A stretch of DNA of 34,173 nt from an uncultured Bacteroidota bacterium (GTDB lineage: Bacteria > Bacteroidota > Bacteroidia > Chitinophagales > Chitinophagaceae), in contig CAIJNJ010000097.1 in the NCBI GenBank assembly GCA_903821975.1, positions 1 to 34,173 on the forward strand, given 5' to 3'. Under the pieces are notes generated by a model. It worked only from the letters and a program-made list of their open reading frames with translations, did not search any database and was not told the DNA's origin. Every line of letters starts with the position of its first letter. The stretch's first letter is position 1. The position numbers and the translations under genes were made by a program. Positions 10,039 through 18,733 of the stretch are shown piece after piece.

Positions 10039-10998
10039 CTATTTTTTCCTGCTTATTGCTTTCTCCACAGCAGCTACAATATGCTCCTTTGTGAGACCAT
10101 ATTTATCAAGCAACTGCTTAGGAGTACCACTTTCTCCGAAGGTATCCATCACGGCTACATATTCATGTGGCACGGGACATTCGCGGGAAGCGACATTTGC
10201 AATGCTATCACCGAGACCGCCATTAACCTGGTGCTCTTCTGCGGTAACAATGCAACCCGTCTTGCGTATAGACTTAATAACAGCGGCTTCGTCGAGCGGC
10301 TTTATGGTATGCATATTAATGAGCTCAACTGAAATGCCTTTCTCCGCAAGTATTTTTGCAGCTTCAACAGCAAGCCATACCATATGGCCGCATGCGAAGA
10401 TGGTAATGTCTGTGCCCTCTGCAAGTACTTGTGCCTTGCCTATTTCAAATTTCTGGTCTTCAGCAGTGAAGTTCGGCCACTTAGGTCTGCCGAAACGTAA
10501 ATAAACAGGGCCCTGATATTCAGCAACAGCTATTGTTGCAGCCTTTGTCTGATTGAAATCGCATGGAACGATGACCGTCATACCCGGCAGCATTTTCATC
10601 ATGCCAATATCTTCAAGTACCTGGTGGGTAGCACCGTCTTCGCCCAGCGTAAGACCCGCATGTGAAGCGCATATTTTTACGTTCTTTCCACTATATGCAA
10701 CCGACTGACGTATCTGGTCATATACACGGGATGTAGAGAAATTGGCGAATGTGGTTGTGTACGGTATCTTACCACCAATGGTAAGTCCGGCCCCGACACC
10801 TATCATGTTTGCTTCTGCAATACCGCACTGTATAAAGCGATCAGGGAATTCTTTTACGAAAGCATTCAGCTTAAGCGAGCCCAGAAGATCCGCTGTTAAC
10901 GCCACTACATTAGGGTTACGGCGGCCTGCTTCCAGTATACCTTCTCCGAAACCACCACGGGTTTCTTTCTCATTCAATATCTGTATATCGTTTAGCAT
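10039..10998 (-). CDS. Transketolase C-terminal (pyrimidine-binding) subunit
   Basis: RFIQCGIAEANMIGVGAGLTIGGKIPYTTTFANF, GEDGATHQVLEDIGMMKMLPGMTVIVPCD, PVYLRFGRP. Confidence 0.93.
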   Translation of the reverse strand: MLNDIQILNEKETRGGFGEGILEAGRRNPNVVALTADLLGSLKLNAFVKEFPDRFIQCGIAEANMIGVGAGLTIGGKIPYTTTFANFSTSRVYDQIRQSVAYSGKNVKICASHAGLTLGEDGATHQVLEDIGMMKMLPGMTVIVPCDFNQTKAATIAVAEYQGPVYLRFGRPKWPNFTAEDQKFEIGKAQVLAEGTDITIFACGHMVWLAVEAAKILAEKGISVELINMHTIKPLDEAAVIKSIRKTGCIVTAEEHQVNGGLGDSIANVASRECPVPHEYVAVMDTFGESGTPKQLLDKYGLTKEHIVAAVEKAISRKK

Positions 10999-11102
10999 GA
11001 GTAAGTAAAAAGTTAAAAGTCAAAACCCAAAAGATTAGGCAATTTCTGAAATGATGGGCAAAAATACGTTTATCATTTGTCAAGTCAAAAGTAAAGAAAT
11101 AG

Positions 11103-11294
11103 TTATTTTGAACGTTGTTTGGCAAATTCTCTTATCATAGCCATAAATTCTTCAACAGTATACGATTTTGAAGTTCCATTACGATGATTTTCTCTTCTTT
11201 GATACAACATATTCATTGTTGTTTCATCATATTTTTCAATACTTGATGTAGGTGTGTTGTGTTCAAGTAATTGATCTTCATTAATGATATCCAT
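11103..11294 (-). CDS. Small hypothetical protein; C-terminus resembles the addiction-module antitoxin family
   Basis: ORF 11103..11330, alternative start MDIINEDQ at 11294; YQRRENHRNGTSKSYTVEEFMAMIREFAKQ resembles R..D...GK.KTYT.EE...MI antitoxin tails. Confidence 0.5.
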   Translation of the reverse strand: MDIINEDQLLEHNTPTSSIEKYDETTMNMLYQRRENHRNGTSKSYTVEEFMAMIREFAKQRSK

Positions 11295-11305
11295 AATTTT
11301 CCATA

Positions 11306-11644
11306 TTATTTTGTCAAAGTGTACCCCCAATCTTTAAGCCATGCAATAATTTTTTCTTTATAATCTCCCTGGATGATAATAAAGCCATCTTTTACACTGC
11401 CCCCTGCGCCACATTTGGTTTTTAATTGCTTACCAAGGGCCTCCATATCTTCCAAGTTGCCGGTAAAACCATCTACGAGCGTTACCACCTTTCCAGCTCT
11501 TTGTTTGGTATCCAGCTTTACACGTAGCTTTTGCTTGTCCCTGGGCAGAGTTTCCATACTTTCCTGCTCAGGAAAATCATTGAAAAAATCCTTATTGGTG
11601 GAATAGGCAAGGCCATCAGGGCGGGATGTGTGTTTTTTGGACAT
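11306..11644 (-). CDS. SUI1/YciH (eIF1-like) translation factor
   Basis: LRVKLDTKQRAGKVVTLVDGFTGNLEDMEALGKQLKTKCGAGGSVKDGFIIIQGDYKEKIIAWLKDWGY; start re-assigned to MSKKHTSRPDGL. Confidence 0.92.
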   Translation of the reverse strand: MSKKHTSRPDGLAYSTNKDFFNDFPEQESMETLPRDKQKLRVKLDTKQRAGKVVTLVDGFTGNLEDMEALGKQLKTKCGAGGSVKDGFIIIQGDYKEKIIAWLKDWGYTLTK

Positions 11645-11753
11645 TGTTACGTATTCTAAATAAAAATCAAAAGTAAACGACTTTTGGTAAACTTGTAAAA
11701 CACCTATTAACTTATCCCCCAATCACCTAATTTAGCACTCAAATTCCTGATAA

Positions 11754-12449
11754 ATGAATAAAGTAGTTGCAGGCGCTGATGAGGCGGTACATGATATCCC
11801 TTCTGGCGCTACGCTTATGCTGGGTGGCTTTGGCCTGTGTGGTATACCTGAAAATTGCATTGCTGCGCTGGTAAAAAAAGGTGTCAATAATCTTACCTGT
11901 ATCTCTAATAACGCAGGCGTTGATGATTTTGGCATAGGGCTGATGCTGAAAGGCAAGCAGGTGAAAAAGATGATCTCCTCATATGTGGGTGAGAATGCCG
12001 AATTTGAAAGGCAACTGCTCAGCGGCGAGCTGGAAGTGGAACTGGTACCACAGGGCACGCTGGCTACACGCTGCATGGCTGCCGGGTACGGCATGCCTGC
12101 GGTATACCTGCTGGCTGGCATAGGCACAGAAGTAGCCGAAGGAAAAGAAGTACGCAATTTCAACGGCAAGGATTATTTGCTGGAATATGCTTTTGATGCT
12201 GATTTTGCAATTGTAAAAGCATGGAAGGGTGATACGCAGGGTAACCTTGTATTCAAAGGAACGGCACGAAACTTCAGCCCGATGATGGCAATGGCAGGGA
12301 AGATCACAATTGCCGAAGTAGAGCACCTTGTGCCTGCCGGTGAACTGGACCCAAATAATATACACGTACCGGGTATTTATGTACGCAGGATATTTGAAGG
12401 GAAGAACTATGAGAAAAGGATAGAGCAGCGGACGGTGAGAAAGAGATAG
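11754..12449 (+). CDS. scoA: 3-oxoacid CoA-transferase subunit A
   Basis: [46 protein letters not shown]. Confidence 0.93.
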   Translation: MNKVVAGADEAVHDIPSGATLMLGGFGLCGIPENCIAALVKKGVNNLTCISNNAGVDDFGIGLMLKGKQVKKMISSYVGENAEFERQLLSGELEVELVPQGTLATRCMAAGYGMPAVYLLAGIGTEVAEGKEVRNFNGKDYLLEYAFDADFAIVKAWKGDTQGNLVFKGTARNFSPMMAMAGKITIAEVEHLVPAGELDPNNIHVPGIYVRRIFEGKNYEKRIEQRTVRKR

Positions 12450-12497
12450 GAGGGTAAAGGGTTAATTGGTTAAAAAGTAATTGCAAAAAAGAACAAC

Positions 12498-13154
12498 ATG
12501 CCTTTAAATAAAGAACAAATAGCAAAACGAATTGCACAAGAGTTGCAGGACGGCTTTTATGTGAACCTGGGTATTGGTATCCCTACGCTTGTGGCTAATT
12601 ATATTCCGCATGGTGTGGATGTGGTGCTGCAAAGCGAAAATGGCCTGCTGGGTATGGGGCCGTTCCCATTTGAAGGAGATGGAGATCCTGACCTGATCAA
12701 TGCGGGCAAACAAACCATTACCACAGTTCCGGGCTCTGCATTCTTTGACAGCGCTATGAGCTTTGGTATGATACGCGCCGGCAAGGTGGACCTGACGGTG
12801 CTTGGCGCTATGGAAGTGGCTGATAACGGCGATATAGCCAACTGGAAAATACCTAACAAGATGGTGAAAGGCATGGGTGGCGCTATGGACCTTGTGGCTG
12901 CAGCTAAAAATATTATCGTGGCTATGCAACATACCAACCCGAAAGGCGAAAGCAAGCTACTACCTAAATGTACGCTGCCACTGACAGGCGTGGGCTGTGT
13001 AAAAAAAATAGTTTCAGACCTCGGGGTTTTTGATGTGACGCCTGATGGCTTTAAATGTATAGAATACGCACCCGGAGTAACTATAGATGAAATAAAAGCA
13101 AAAACAGCTGGCAGGTTAGTGATCGCTGACAATGTGAAGGAAATGGCTGTTTAA
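12498..13154 (+). CDS. scoB: 3-oxoacid CoA-transferase subunit B
   Basis: GFYVNLGIGIPTLVANYIP, SENGLLGMGP active-site region, GGAMDLVAAAKNIIVAMQHTNPKGESKLLPKCTLPLTG. Confidence 0.93.
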   Translation: MPLNKEQIAKRIAQELQDGFYVNLGIGIPTLVANYIPHGVDVVLQSENGLLGMGPFPFEGDGDPDLINAGKQTITTVPGSAFFDSAMSFGMIRAGKVDLTVLGAMEVADNGDIANWKIPNKMVKGMGGAMDLVAAAKNIIVAMQHTNPKGESKLLPKCTLPLTGVGCVKKIVSDLGVFDVTPDGFKCIEYAPGVTIDEIKAKTAGRLVIADNVKEMAV

Positions 13155-13187
13155 TGGCTCAATTTCGAAATGGCTCAATGGCTTAAT
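13153..13187 (+). repeat. Short direct repeat AATGGCTCAAT x2 plus AATGGCTTAAT
   Basis: 13153-13163, 13169-13179, 13177-13187. Confidence 0.8.
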
Positions 13188-13194
13188 GACCGTA

Positions 13195-13543
13195 ATGTCT
13201 ATTACTATTTATCACAATGGCGAATGCAGTAAATGCCGTGGCGCATTAGAGATATTGCAGGAAAAAGGTATTCCACATGAAATAAGATGGTACCTGGCTG
13301 AACCTTTAAGCATTCCTGAAATACGATCCCTTCTTGCAAAATTAAACATGCAACCGTCTGAACTGGTACGTAAAAGTGAACCTTTATACAAAGAACAATA
13401 TGAAGGAAAAGCTATAAGCGAACAGGAATGGCTTGTCATACTTGCAGAAAACCCAATACTTATAGAACGTCCAATCATTGAAAAAGGAGAGGGCGATAAT
13501 TGCGCGGCCCCCGGAAAGGGTGTTTGAAATGATATCCTCCTAG
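13195..13543 (+). pseudogene. ArsC/Spx-like thioredoxin-fold reductase with an apparent 3' frameshift
   Basis: SITIYHNGECSKCRGALEILQEKGIPHEIRWYLAEPLS (CxxC); the conserved C-terminus AIIARPPERVFEMISS* is found in the +1 frame at 13493..13543, whereas the annotated frame ends ...GDNCAAPGKGV* at 13527. Confidence 0.8.
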
Positions 13544-13583
13544 TACCAGGTCAGTACTGGTCTTTCGGTATTTTAACATACTA

Positions 13584-13610
13584 GCCTGCCTGCAATGCGG
13601 GGGCCTTTTA
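13584..13610 (+). terminator. Probable intrinsic terminator of the ArsC-family gene
   Basis: GCC-tg-CCTGC-aat-GCGGG-GGC followed by cTTTTaa. Confidence 0.55.
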
Positions 13611-13650
13611 ACTATAAATACCTAACTTTATTAGTTCCTAATTAAATTGA

Positions 13651-14883
13651 ATGCGGTATTTTTTTGTTTTGCTATTACCATGTCTGCTTCTTGCCGGTGT
13701 ACACAATGCCTATGGCAGGAAACATAAGCACAGGGGAGAGCCAAAGACAGAAGTGGACCTGATGAACAGTGTTGTTGATTGCCTGAGCCATAAAGATACT
13801 GTTAGCTATTTTTACCTGTTCCCGCCTTTTGATACCCTGTGGCGGATGGTTACCCATAATTCTGACCATTCACCGGAGGCTGAAAAACAGTTGAGTAATT
13901 TAAGAGAGCATCCCCAAGCCCTCATTGATTTTGACCCTTTTTATAACCACCAGATACTTGGACGGTTTTGTGCAGTACTTACCAAGGGTGAAGACTCCGG
14001 TGTGCACTGGAACAGTATAGTGATACAACGCTACGAGCTTCAGAAACAAAATCTCACCCAAAACCTAGCCGGTTATGACCGTATAGCGCCTGAGCGATTC
14101 AAAGGTTTCCTGTTTATCAGGGACCTGCTGGGCAGACATACCTTTTGCATCACTATAACAGAGATACAAAAGATAAGCGGGAATTATTACGGCGGCCAGG
14201 TGATCAACATTTTAGAAGCTTCGTCCATAGACCAGTTCCTTGCAAAAGAGGACCAGGAAAACAAGTATTTCGAATGGCTCGCAACTCACCCGATAACGGA
14301 TACCGCAAAACCAGATTCTGCAAAAACCGCGAATGCGGATAGCTTAGATGAGGATGGCGAGAAAAAGAAGGGTTCTTTAAGTGCCAATGATGAAGAAAAT
14401 GCAAAGAACCGTAAGGAAGTGGTAGACAGGAAATACTACGAGGGAAAATTTGATGATGAAATACCGGTGGAACTTTATGTGCGGTATATGAAGGACCTGC
14501 GTACAGGGAAAATATCCATGTACGACGGGCTCTATAAATTCGGTGATCAAAAAGATTTTGTGAAGCTCGATATAGCCCTTGCCGCCACCGGCAAGTGGAC
14601 AATGGAAGATGATCCGCCGGTAGGCACACTGGAATTAGTGCTTAAAAACAGGGCCTATACGGGCACCTGGACGAACAATGAAAACGGAGCCGGGTATGAT
14701 GTAGTGCTTAAACAAGCAGATATCCCTGAGAAAAAAATAGAGGCCCTGGACAACATACTTGATAAGGGCCTTTCCGGCAGCGCCAGCGAAGAATCTTTGC
14801 CGGAGCGTCAAAAAACACCGGAGCAAAAAAGAGAAGAAAAAGAAAAAAAAATGAACGAAGACAGGGGGAATGACAATAATTAA
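13651..14883 (+). CDS. Secreted hypothetical protein
   Basis: N-terminal signal-like MRYFFVLLLPCLLLAGVHNAYG; charged C-terminal tail; no family recognised. Confidence 0.7.
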   Translation: MRYFFVLLLPCLLLAGVHNAYGRKHKHRGEPKTEVDLMNSVVDCLSHKDTVSYFYLFPPFDTLWRMVTHNSDHSPEAEKQLSNLREHPQALIDFDPFYNHQILGRFCAVLTKGEDSGVHWNSIVIQRYELQKQNLTQNLAGYDRIAPERFKGFLFIRDLLGRHTFCITITEIQKISGNYYGGQVINILEASSIDQFLAKEDQENKYFEWLATHPITDTAKPDSAKTANADSLDEDGEKKKGSLSANDEENAKNRKEVVDRKYYEGKFDDEIPVELYVRYMKDLRTGKISMYDGLYKFGDQKDFVKLDIALAATGKWTMEDDPPVGTLELVLKNRAYTGTWTNNENGAGYDVVLKQADIPEKKIEALDNILDKGLSGSASEESLPERQKTPEQKREEKEKKMNEDRGNDNN

Positions 14884-14886
14884 TTT

Positions 14887-14986
14887 GAAAATTTGAAAGT
14901 GTGACAATTTGAAAATGCTTTTAACAATATGACCAGTAATTCCTGAAATCATTTCGAAAATTTGAAAGTGTGATAATTTGAAAATG
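14887..14986 (+). repeat. Two copies of a 31-nt repeat GAAAATTTGAAAGTGTGAyAATTTGAAAATG
   Basis: Copies at 14887-14917 and 14956-14986 differ at one position, 69-bp period. Confidence 0.9.
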
Positions 14987-15066
14987 TTCTTACCTTTTTC
15001 AAGAGATCCCGATTAGTATTGGAAGGAAAATGAAGATTAAATAACAGTAGCAGCGTATACAGAATT

Positions 15067-16587
15067 ATGAAACAACCGGAAATAAACACACTTGGATACC
15101 TGAAGAAATCAGGGTATGTGCCAAAGAATATAAAAGACGAAGTAAGGGACAATCTTAAGACATTCCTGGGGAAAAAAGAAAGCCCGTTTAATACTGTACT
15201 GGGATACGAACATAGCGTAATACCGGATGTGGAGCGCGCTTTATTGTCACGTCACAACATACTGTTCCTGGGGCTGCGCGGGCAGGCGAAAACACGTATG
15301 GCGCGGGAGATGATCAACCTGCTGGATGAATGGATACCTGTTATCGCAGGCAGTGAAATAAATGATGATCCTTTCGCGCCGGTGTCTCTTTATGCACGCA
15401 AAATGCTGGAAGAAAAAGGAGACGATACGCCTATATCATGGCTTCACCGAAGCCAGCGCTATGGCGAAAAACTGGCAACGCCTGATGTATCGGTCGCTGA
15501 TCTTATAGGTGACATAGATCCCATAAAGGCTGCAAATATGCGGCTTAGTTTTGCTGACGAGCAGGCACTGCATTATGGCATTATACCCCGCTCGCACAGG
15601 GGCATTTTTGTGATCAACGAGCTGCCCGACCTGCAGGCACGCATACAGGTTTCTTTGTTCAACATACTGCAGGAGGGAGATATACAGATACGCGGCTTTA
15701 AACTACGTCTTCCGCTGGATATCCTTTTTATCTTTACGGCAAACCCGGAAGATTATACCAACCGCGGCAGCATTGTAACACCGCTCAAGGACCGTATAGA
15801 GAGCCAGATCATTACACACTACCCTAAAACAGTGGAAATATCGAAGGCAATTACTGCACAGGAAGCAGATATACTGCCTGAGCAAGTGCAAAAGGTAGAG
15901 GTGCCGGAAATATGCAAACTGCTTATAGAACAACTGGCCATGGAAGCCCGCAAAAGCGAATTTGTAGACCAGAAAAGCGGCGTTTCTGCAAGGCTCACCA
16001 TATCTGCTTACGAGAACTTAGTGAGCACCGCAGAATTAAGAGCATTGCAGAGCGGTGAAAAACACACCATGGTACGCATAGCCGACTTTATAGGCGTGGT
16101 GCCGTCCATAACAGGGAAGATAGAGCTGGTGTATGAAGGAGAGCAGGAAGGGCCGCTAAATGTAGCCTACCGCCTGCTGGGCCTGGCCATACGTACATTG
16201 TTCACACAATATTTCCCAGATCCGCAATCTTTTAAAAAAGGAAGGGACCCGCAAAAAGCAAAGTCAAAACCAAGTCCATACCAACCCATTGTAGACTGGT
16301 TTGGCAAGGGCAACGACCTTGTTATACTGCAGGACGAGCAGGCAGCCGGATACCTGGCCCATTTATACAAAGTAGATGGCCTTTATGCCGCGGTAAAACA
16401 ATATTATCCTACGGCCGATGAGGCGCAGGCCGGATTACTAATGGAGTTTTTACTGCACGGGCTCTCGGAATTTTCAATGATCAGTAAAAAAGGAGTGGAA
16501 AAAGGCGGGTATGCTTTTGGAGACATGCTGGGTAGCATGCTTAATATGAGTCCCGGAGATGGCGATGAGGATGACGAGAATTTTTGA
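15067..16587 (+). CDS. MoxR / Mg-chelatase-like AAA+ ATPase
   Basis: FLGLRGQAKTRMAREM (variant Walker A), GIFVINELPDLQARIQVSLFNILQEGDIQIRGFKLRLPLDILFIFTANPEDYTNRGSIVTPLKDRI. Confidence 0.85.
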   Translation: MKQPEINTLGYLKKSGYVPKNIKDEVRDNLKTFLGKKESPFNTVLGYEHSVIPDVERALLSRHNILFLGLRGQAKTRMAREMINLLDEWIPVIAGSEINDDPFAPVSLYARKMLEEKGDDTPISWLHRSQRYGEKLATPDVSVADLIGDIDPIKAANMRLSFADEQALHYGIIPRSHRGIFVINELPDLQARIQVSLFNILQEGDIQIRGFKLRLPLDILFIFTANPEDYTNRGSIVTPLKDRIESQIITHYPKTVEISKAITAQEADILPEQVQKVEVPEICKLLIEQLAMEARKSEFVDQKSGVSARLTISAYENLVSTAELRALQSGEKHTMVRIADFIGVVPSITGKIELVYEGEQEGPLNVAYRLLGLAIRTLFTQYFPDPQSFKKGRDPQKAKSKPSPYQPIVDWFGKGNDLVILQDEQAAGYLAHLYKVDGLYAAVKQYYPTADEAQAGLLMEFLLHGLSEFSMISKKGVEKGGYAFGDMLGSMLNMSPGDGDEDDENF

Positions 16588-16717
16588 TAAATATCAGAAA
16601 ATATAACATTTAGGGTAGTAATTGTATAAAAGCTCTGTAACTCTTACCTTGCTCCGGGTTTGGGGTTTCGGATAAATTACTTAGATTTGATTCTTATTTC
16701 TAAAATTTGCTCATAGT

Positions 16718-17440
16718 ATGAAGGCATTATTACTCACTGTTGTTACTTTGATGGCTTGCGCAGGCAGTTTGTTTGCACAAAACATGCCGCCGGAGTATGA
16801 CTGGGAAGTTGGTGTTAATGGCGGCCTTAGTGTTATTACAAGGCCGTTAGGTCCTGCTATCGGCTACCAGGGAACAAGAACAAACATAGTACATGATTTT
16901 TCTGCCCGTATTACGCGTTATTTCAACGAGCATTGGCTCCTGACCTTTGATGTGGCAGACCGGAAGTGGCAGACATTTGGCGAATGGACGCCAACCGGCA
17001 CCTATGGCCAGACAATGCCCTCACAAAACATTACCTACCAGATAGCTGACCACGCCATTACCGAATCATTTGAGCTCAATTACAACATACCATTTTATAC
17101 TGCTTTCCATACGTTCAACAGGTCCAATCTCTATTTTGGTGTCATGTTTGGGCTGGTGACAACTATCAGTGATGGTTCGCTGGGATATAGTCATTATAAC
17201 ACGGCAGTTGATTCCGGTAAGACTTATGTATCCAGGTATGACTACGGCATGGGTGTAGGGCTAAGCTATGGCCTGCAAATGGGTTATACCTACTACATCA
17301 TACCCCGCCTGGGTGTTAACGTAGAAATTGCAGCTCGCTATGCAGGTGTTGCTACCAAGAGTACCAGCTATGCCGAGGAGAATTCCAAATTCCACCTTTT
17401 GTATTTCCCTGAGACCATTGGCCTCAGATGGCGTTTCTAA
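16718..17440 (+). CDS. Outer-membrane beta-barrel-like hypothetical protein
   Basis: Signal peptide MKALLLTVVTLMACAGSLFAQ; alternating aromatic strands and terminal ...IGLRWRF. Confidence 0.7.
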   Translation: MKALLLTVVTLMACAGSLFAQNMPPEYDWEVGVNGGLSVITRPLGPAIGYQGTRTNIVHDFSARITRYFNEHWLLTFDVADRKWQTFGEWTPTGTYGQTMPSQNITYQIADHAITESFELNYNIPFYTAFHTFNRSNLYFGVMFGLVTTISDGSLGYSHYNTAVDSGKTYVSRYDYGMGVGLSYGLQMGYTYYIIPRLGVNVEIAARYAGVATKSTSYAEENSKFHLLYFPETIGLRWRF

Positions 17441-17541
17441 GAATCCCTCTTGTTATGAATTGTTAATTCACTATTACTGTCCGTTTTACGGTATGGTTTT
17501 TGAATATTATATTTTGCATTCCCCTTAGTGTGTGTGTTTGA

Positions 17542-17612
17542 TGGAAATTTAACGGAGCGGGAATGCCGGAATTTAGATTTCCACAAAGAGTGTCTGTCGA
17601 GGCACTCTTTTC
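17542..17612 (+). ncRNA. Candidate structured RNA or 3' structured element in intergenic region
   Basis: Stem TGGAAAT/ATTTCCA (17542-17548 with 17577-17583) followed by AAAGAGTGTCT-gtcg-AGGCACTCTTT (17585-17610) and T-rich tail; promoter-like TATATTTTGC at 17508-17517. Confidence 0.3.
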
Positions 17613-17719
17613 TTTGGTCATATCATGCGCTGAATTTACATCATTGAAAGGTTCACGCAAAGGAATAAGCAAGCGTTGCATTATGCGCCCTTTTGATCGC
17701 AAACACGGGTGCGGAAATC

Positions 17720-17736
17720 AATGGCAAGATGCCATT
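17720..17736 (+). other. Small hairpin followed by U-rich stretch
   Basis: AATGGC-aagat-GCCATT then TTATTAAAA. Confidence 0.4.
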
Positions 17737-17740
17737 TTAT

Positions 17741-17768
17741 TAAAAATCCCGCACCAGGTGCAGGATTT
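17741..17768 (-). terminator. Intrinsic terminator of the minus-strand gene 17778..18503
   Basis: Minus strand AAATCCtGCAcctggTGCgGGATTTTT, immediately downstream of the stop. Confidence 0.8.
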
Positions 17769-17777
17769 GAATGAATA

Positions 17778-18503
17778 TTATAAACCGGTCAGGCAAATGC
17801 CGATGGATGCAGGCGTGATCGGCGGGCCCTCGTTCTCCTTAAATACTGTTGTGAGATTATAAGAGGCAAAAATGGAGAAATTGCCCCATCCCACCCTTGC
17901 GGTTGCAGCAAAATTCCACGGGCTTATATACCGCTTAGTGTCGTCCTTATATTTCACATTGGTACCATCAACAGAGGTCAAGGCCTTGGTATGCGCACCC
18001 AGTAAAGTACCTACCTGCAGGCCAACAGCCGCTTTAAAACCTTTGTTCCTGTTAAGTGTATTGCTGAAGTACCGCAACTCAAAAGGAGCCTGTATGTATG
18101 TGGTAACGAATTTGTATCTTTTAAAACTAACCGGAGAGTCAGGCACAAAACGCGCCTGCGAGGCATATGCTGCAGCCGTATCTGTATTTGCTATCTGTTG
18201 CAGATCCAGGTAAACGACCGATACGCTGACACCTAAACCGGCAGCGAAACTGAGTTTTGATTTTTTTATTGGGAAGTCATAGCAGAGATAGCCGCTAAAG
18301 TTATAACCAAATGGTTTTGTCTTTACACTATCGGGCTTTTTTATCCAGTTGAGGTAATTGAATTGCAGCATCAGGAAATCCCTTGATGGCTTAACGATAG
18401 GCGGAGGTGTGGCATTGCTGTTCATCTTATCGTCCTGTGCAAGCAACAGTGAAGATGGTACCATTAATATTGCCAGTATGGCAAGGATCTTTCGCATAAG
18501 CAA
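17778..18503 (-). CDS. Outer-membrane beta-barrel-like hypothetical protein
   Basis: Signal peptide MLMRKILAILAILMVPSSLLLAQ; GYNFSGYLCYDFPIKKSKLSFAAGLGVSVSVVYLDL; GNFSIFASYNLTTVFKENEGP. Confidence 0.7.
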   Translation of the reverse strand: MLMRKILAILAILMVPSSLLLAQDDKMNSNATPPPIVKPSRDFLMLQFNYLNWIKKPDSVKTKPFGYNFSGYLCYDFPIKKSKLSFAAGLGVSVSVVYLDLQQIANTDTAAAYASQARFVPDSPVSFKRYKFVTTYIQAPFELRYFSNTLNRNKGFKAAVGLQVGTLLGAHTKALTSVDGTNVKYKDDTKRYISPWNFAATARVGWGNFSIFASYNLTTVFKENEGPPITPASIGICLTGL

Positions 18504-18514
18504 CTATTAGTGCG

Positions 18515-18522
18515 CAAATATA
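18515..18522 (-). promoter_or_regulatory. Putative -7 element TATATTTG for 17778..18503
   Basis: CAAATATA on plus strand, 12 bp upstream of the start codon. Confidence 0.5.
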
Positions 18523-18682
18523 ATAGCTGCGCAATGGATAATTTGTTAAAAAAGGGATTTACAGACAAATTGTTACGGAAGAATAACCGCCAGGTACCCC
18601 GATAGATTCACTTCTCCTTCCATGTAAGAATAAAAACGCAGGCATCCGTGTGCTTTAAAAGCAAAAACCTGCTTATAAAAAA

Positions 18683-18706
18683 CTCCCCGCAAATGGTCGC
18701 GGGGAG
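18683..18706 (-). terminator. Intrinsic terminator of the SusC/SusD/lipoprotein operon
   Basis: Minus strand CTCCCCGC-gaccattt-GCGGGGAG followed by TTTTTT. Confidence 0.9.
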
Positions 18707-18733
18707 CAAAATAATTGTGTTAAATGGAGCCGG

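Noticed and set aside
14887-14986. Possible CRISPR array
   Set aside because: Only two imperfect AT-rich copies and no cas genes; better described as an intergenic repeat pair.
17463-17862. Small ORFs 17463..17702 (-) and 17563..17862 (+) in the gap
   Set aside because: No recognisable signal or domain; overlap hairpins, and the plus ORF runs into the 3' end of a better supported minus-strand gene.
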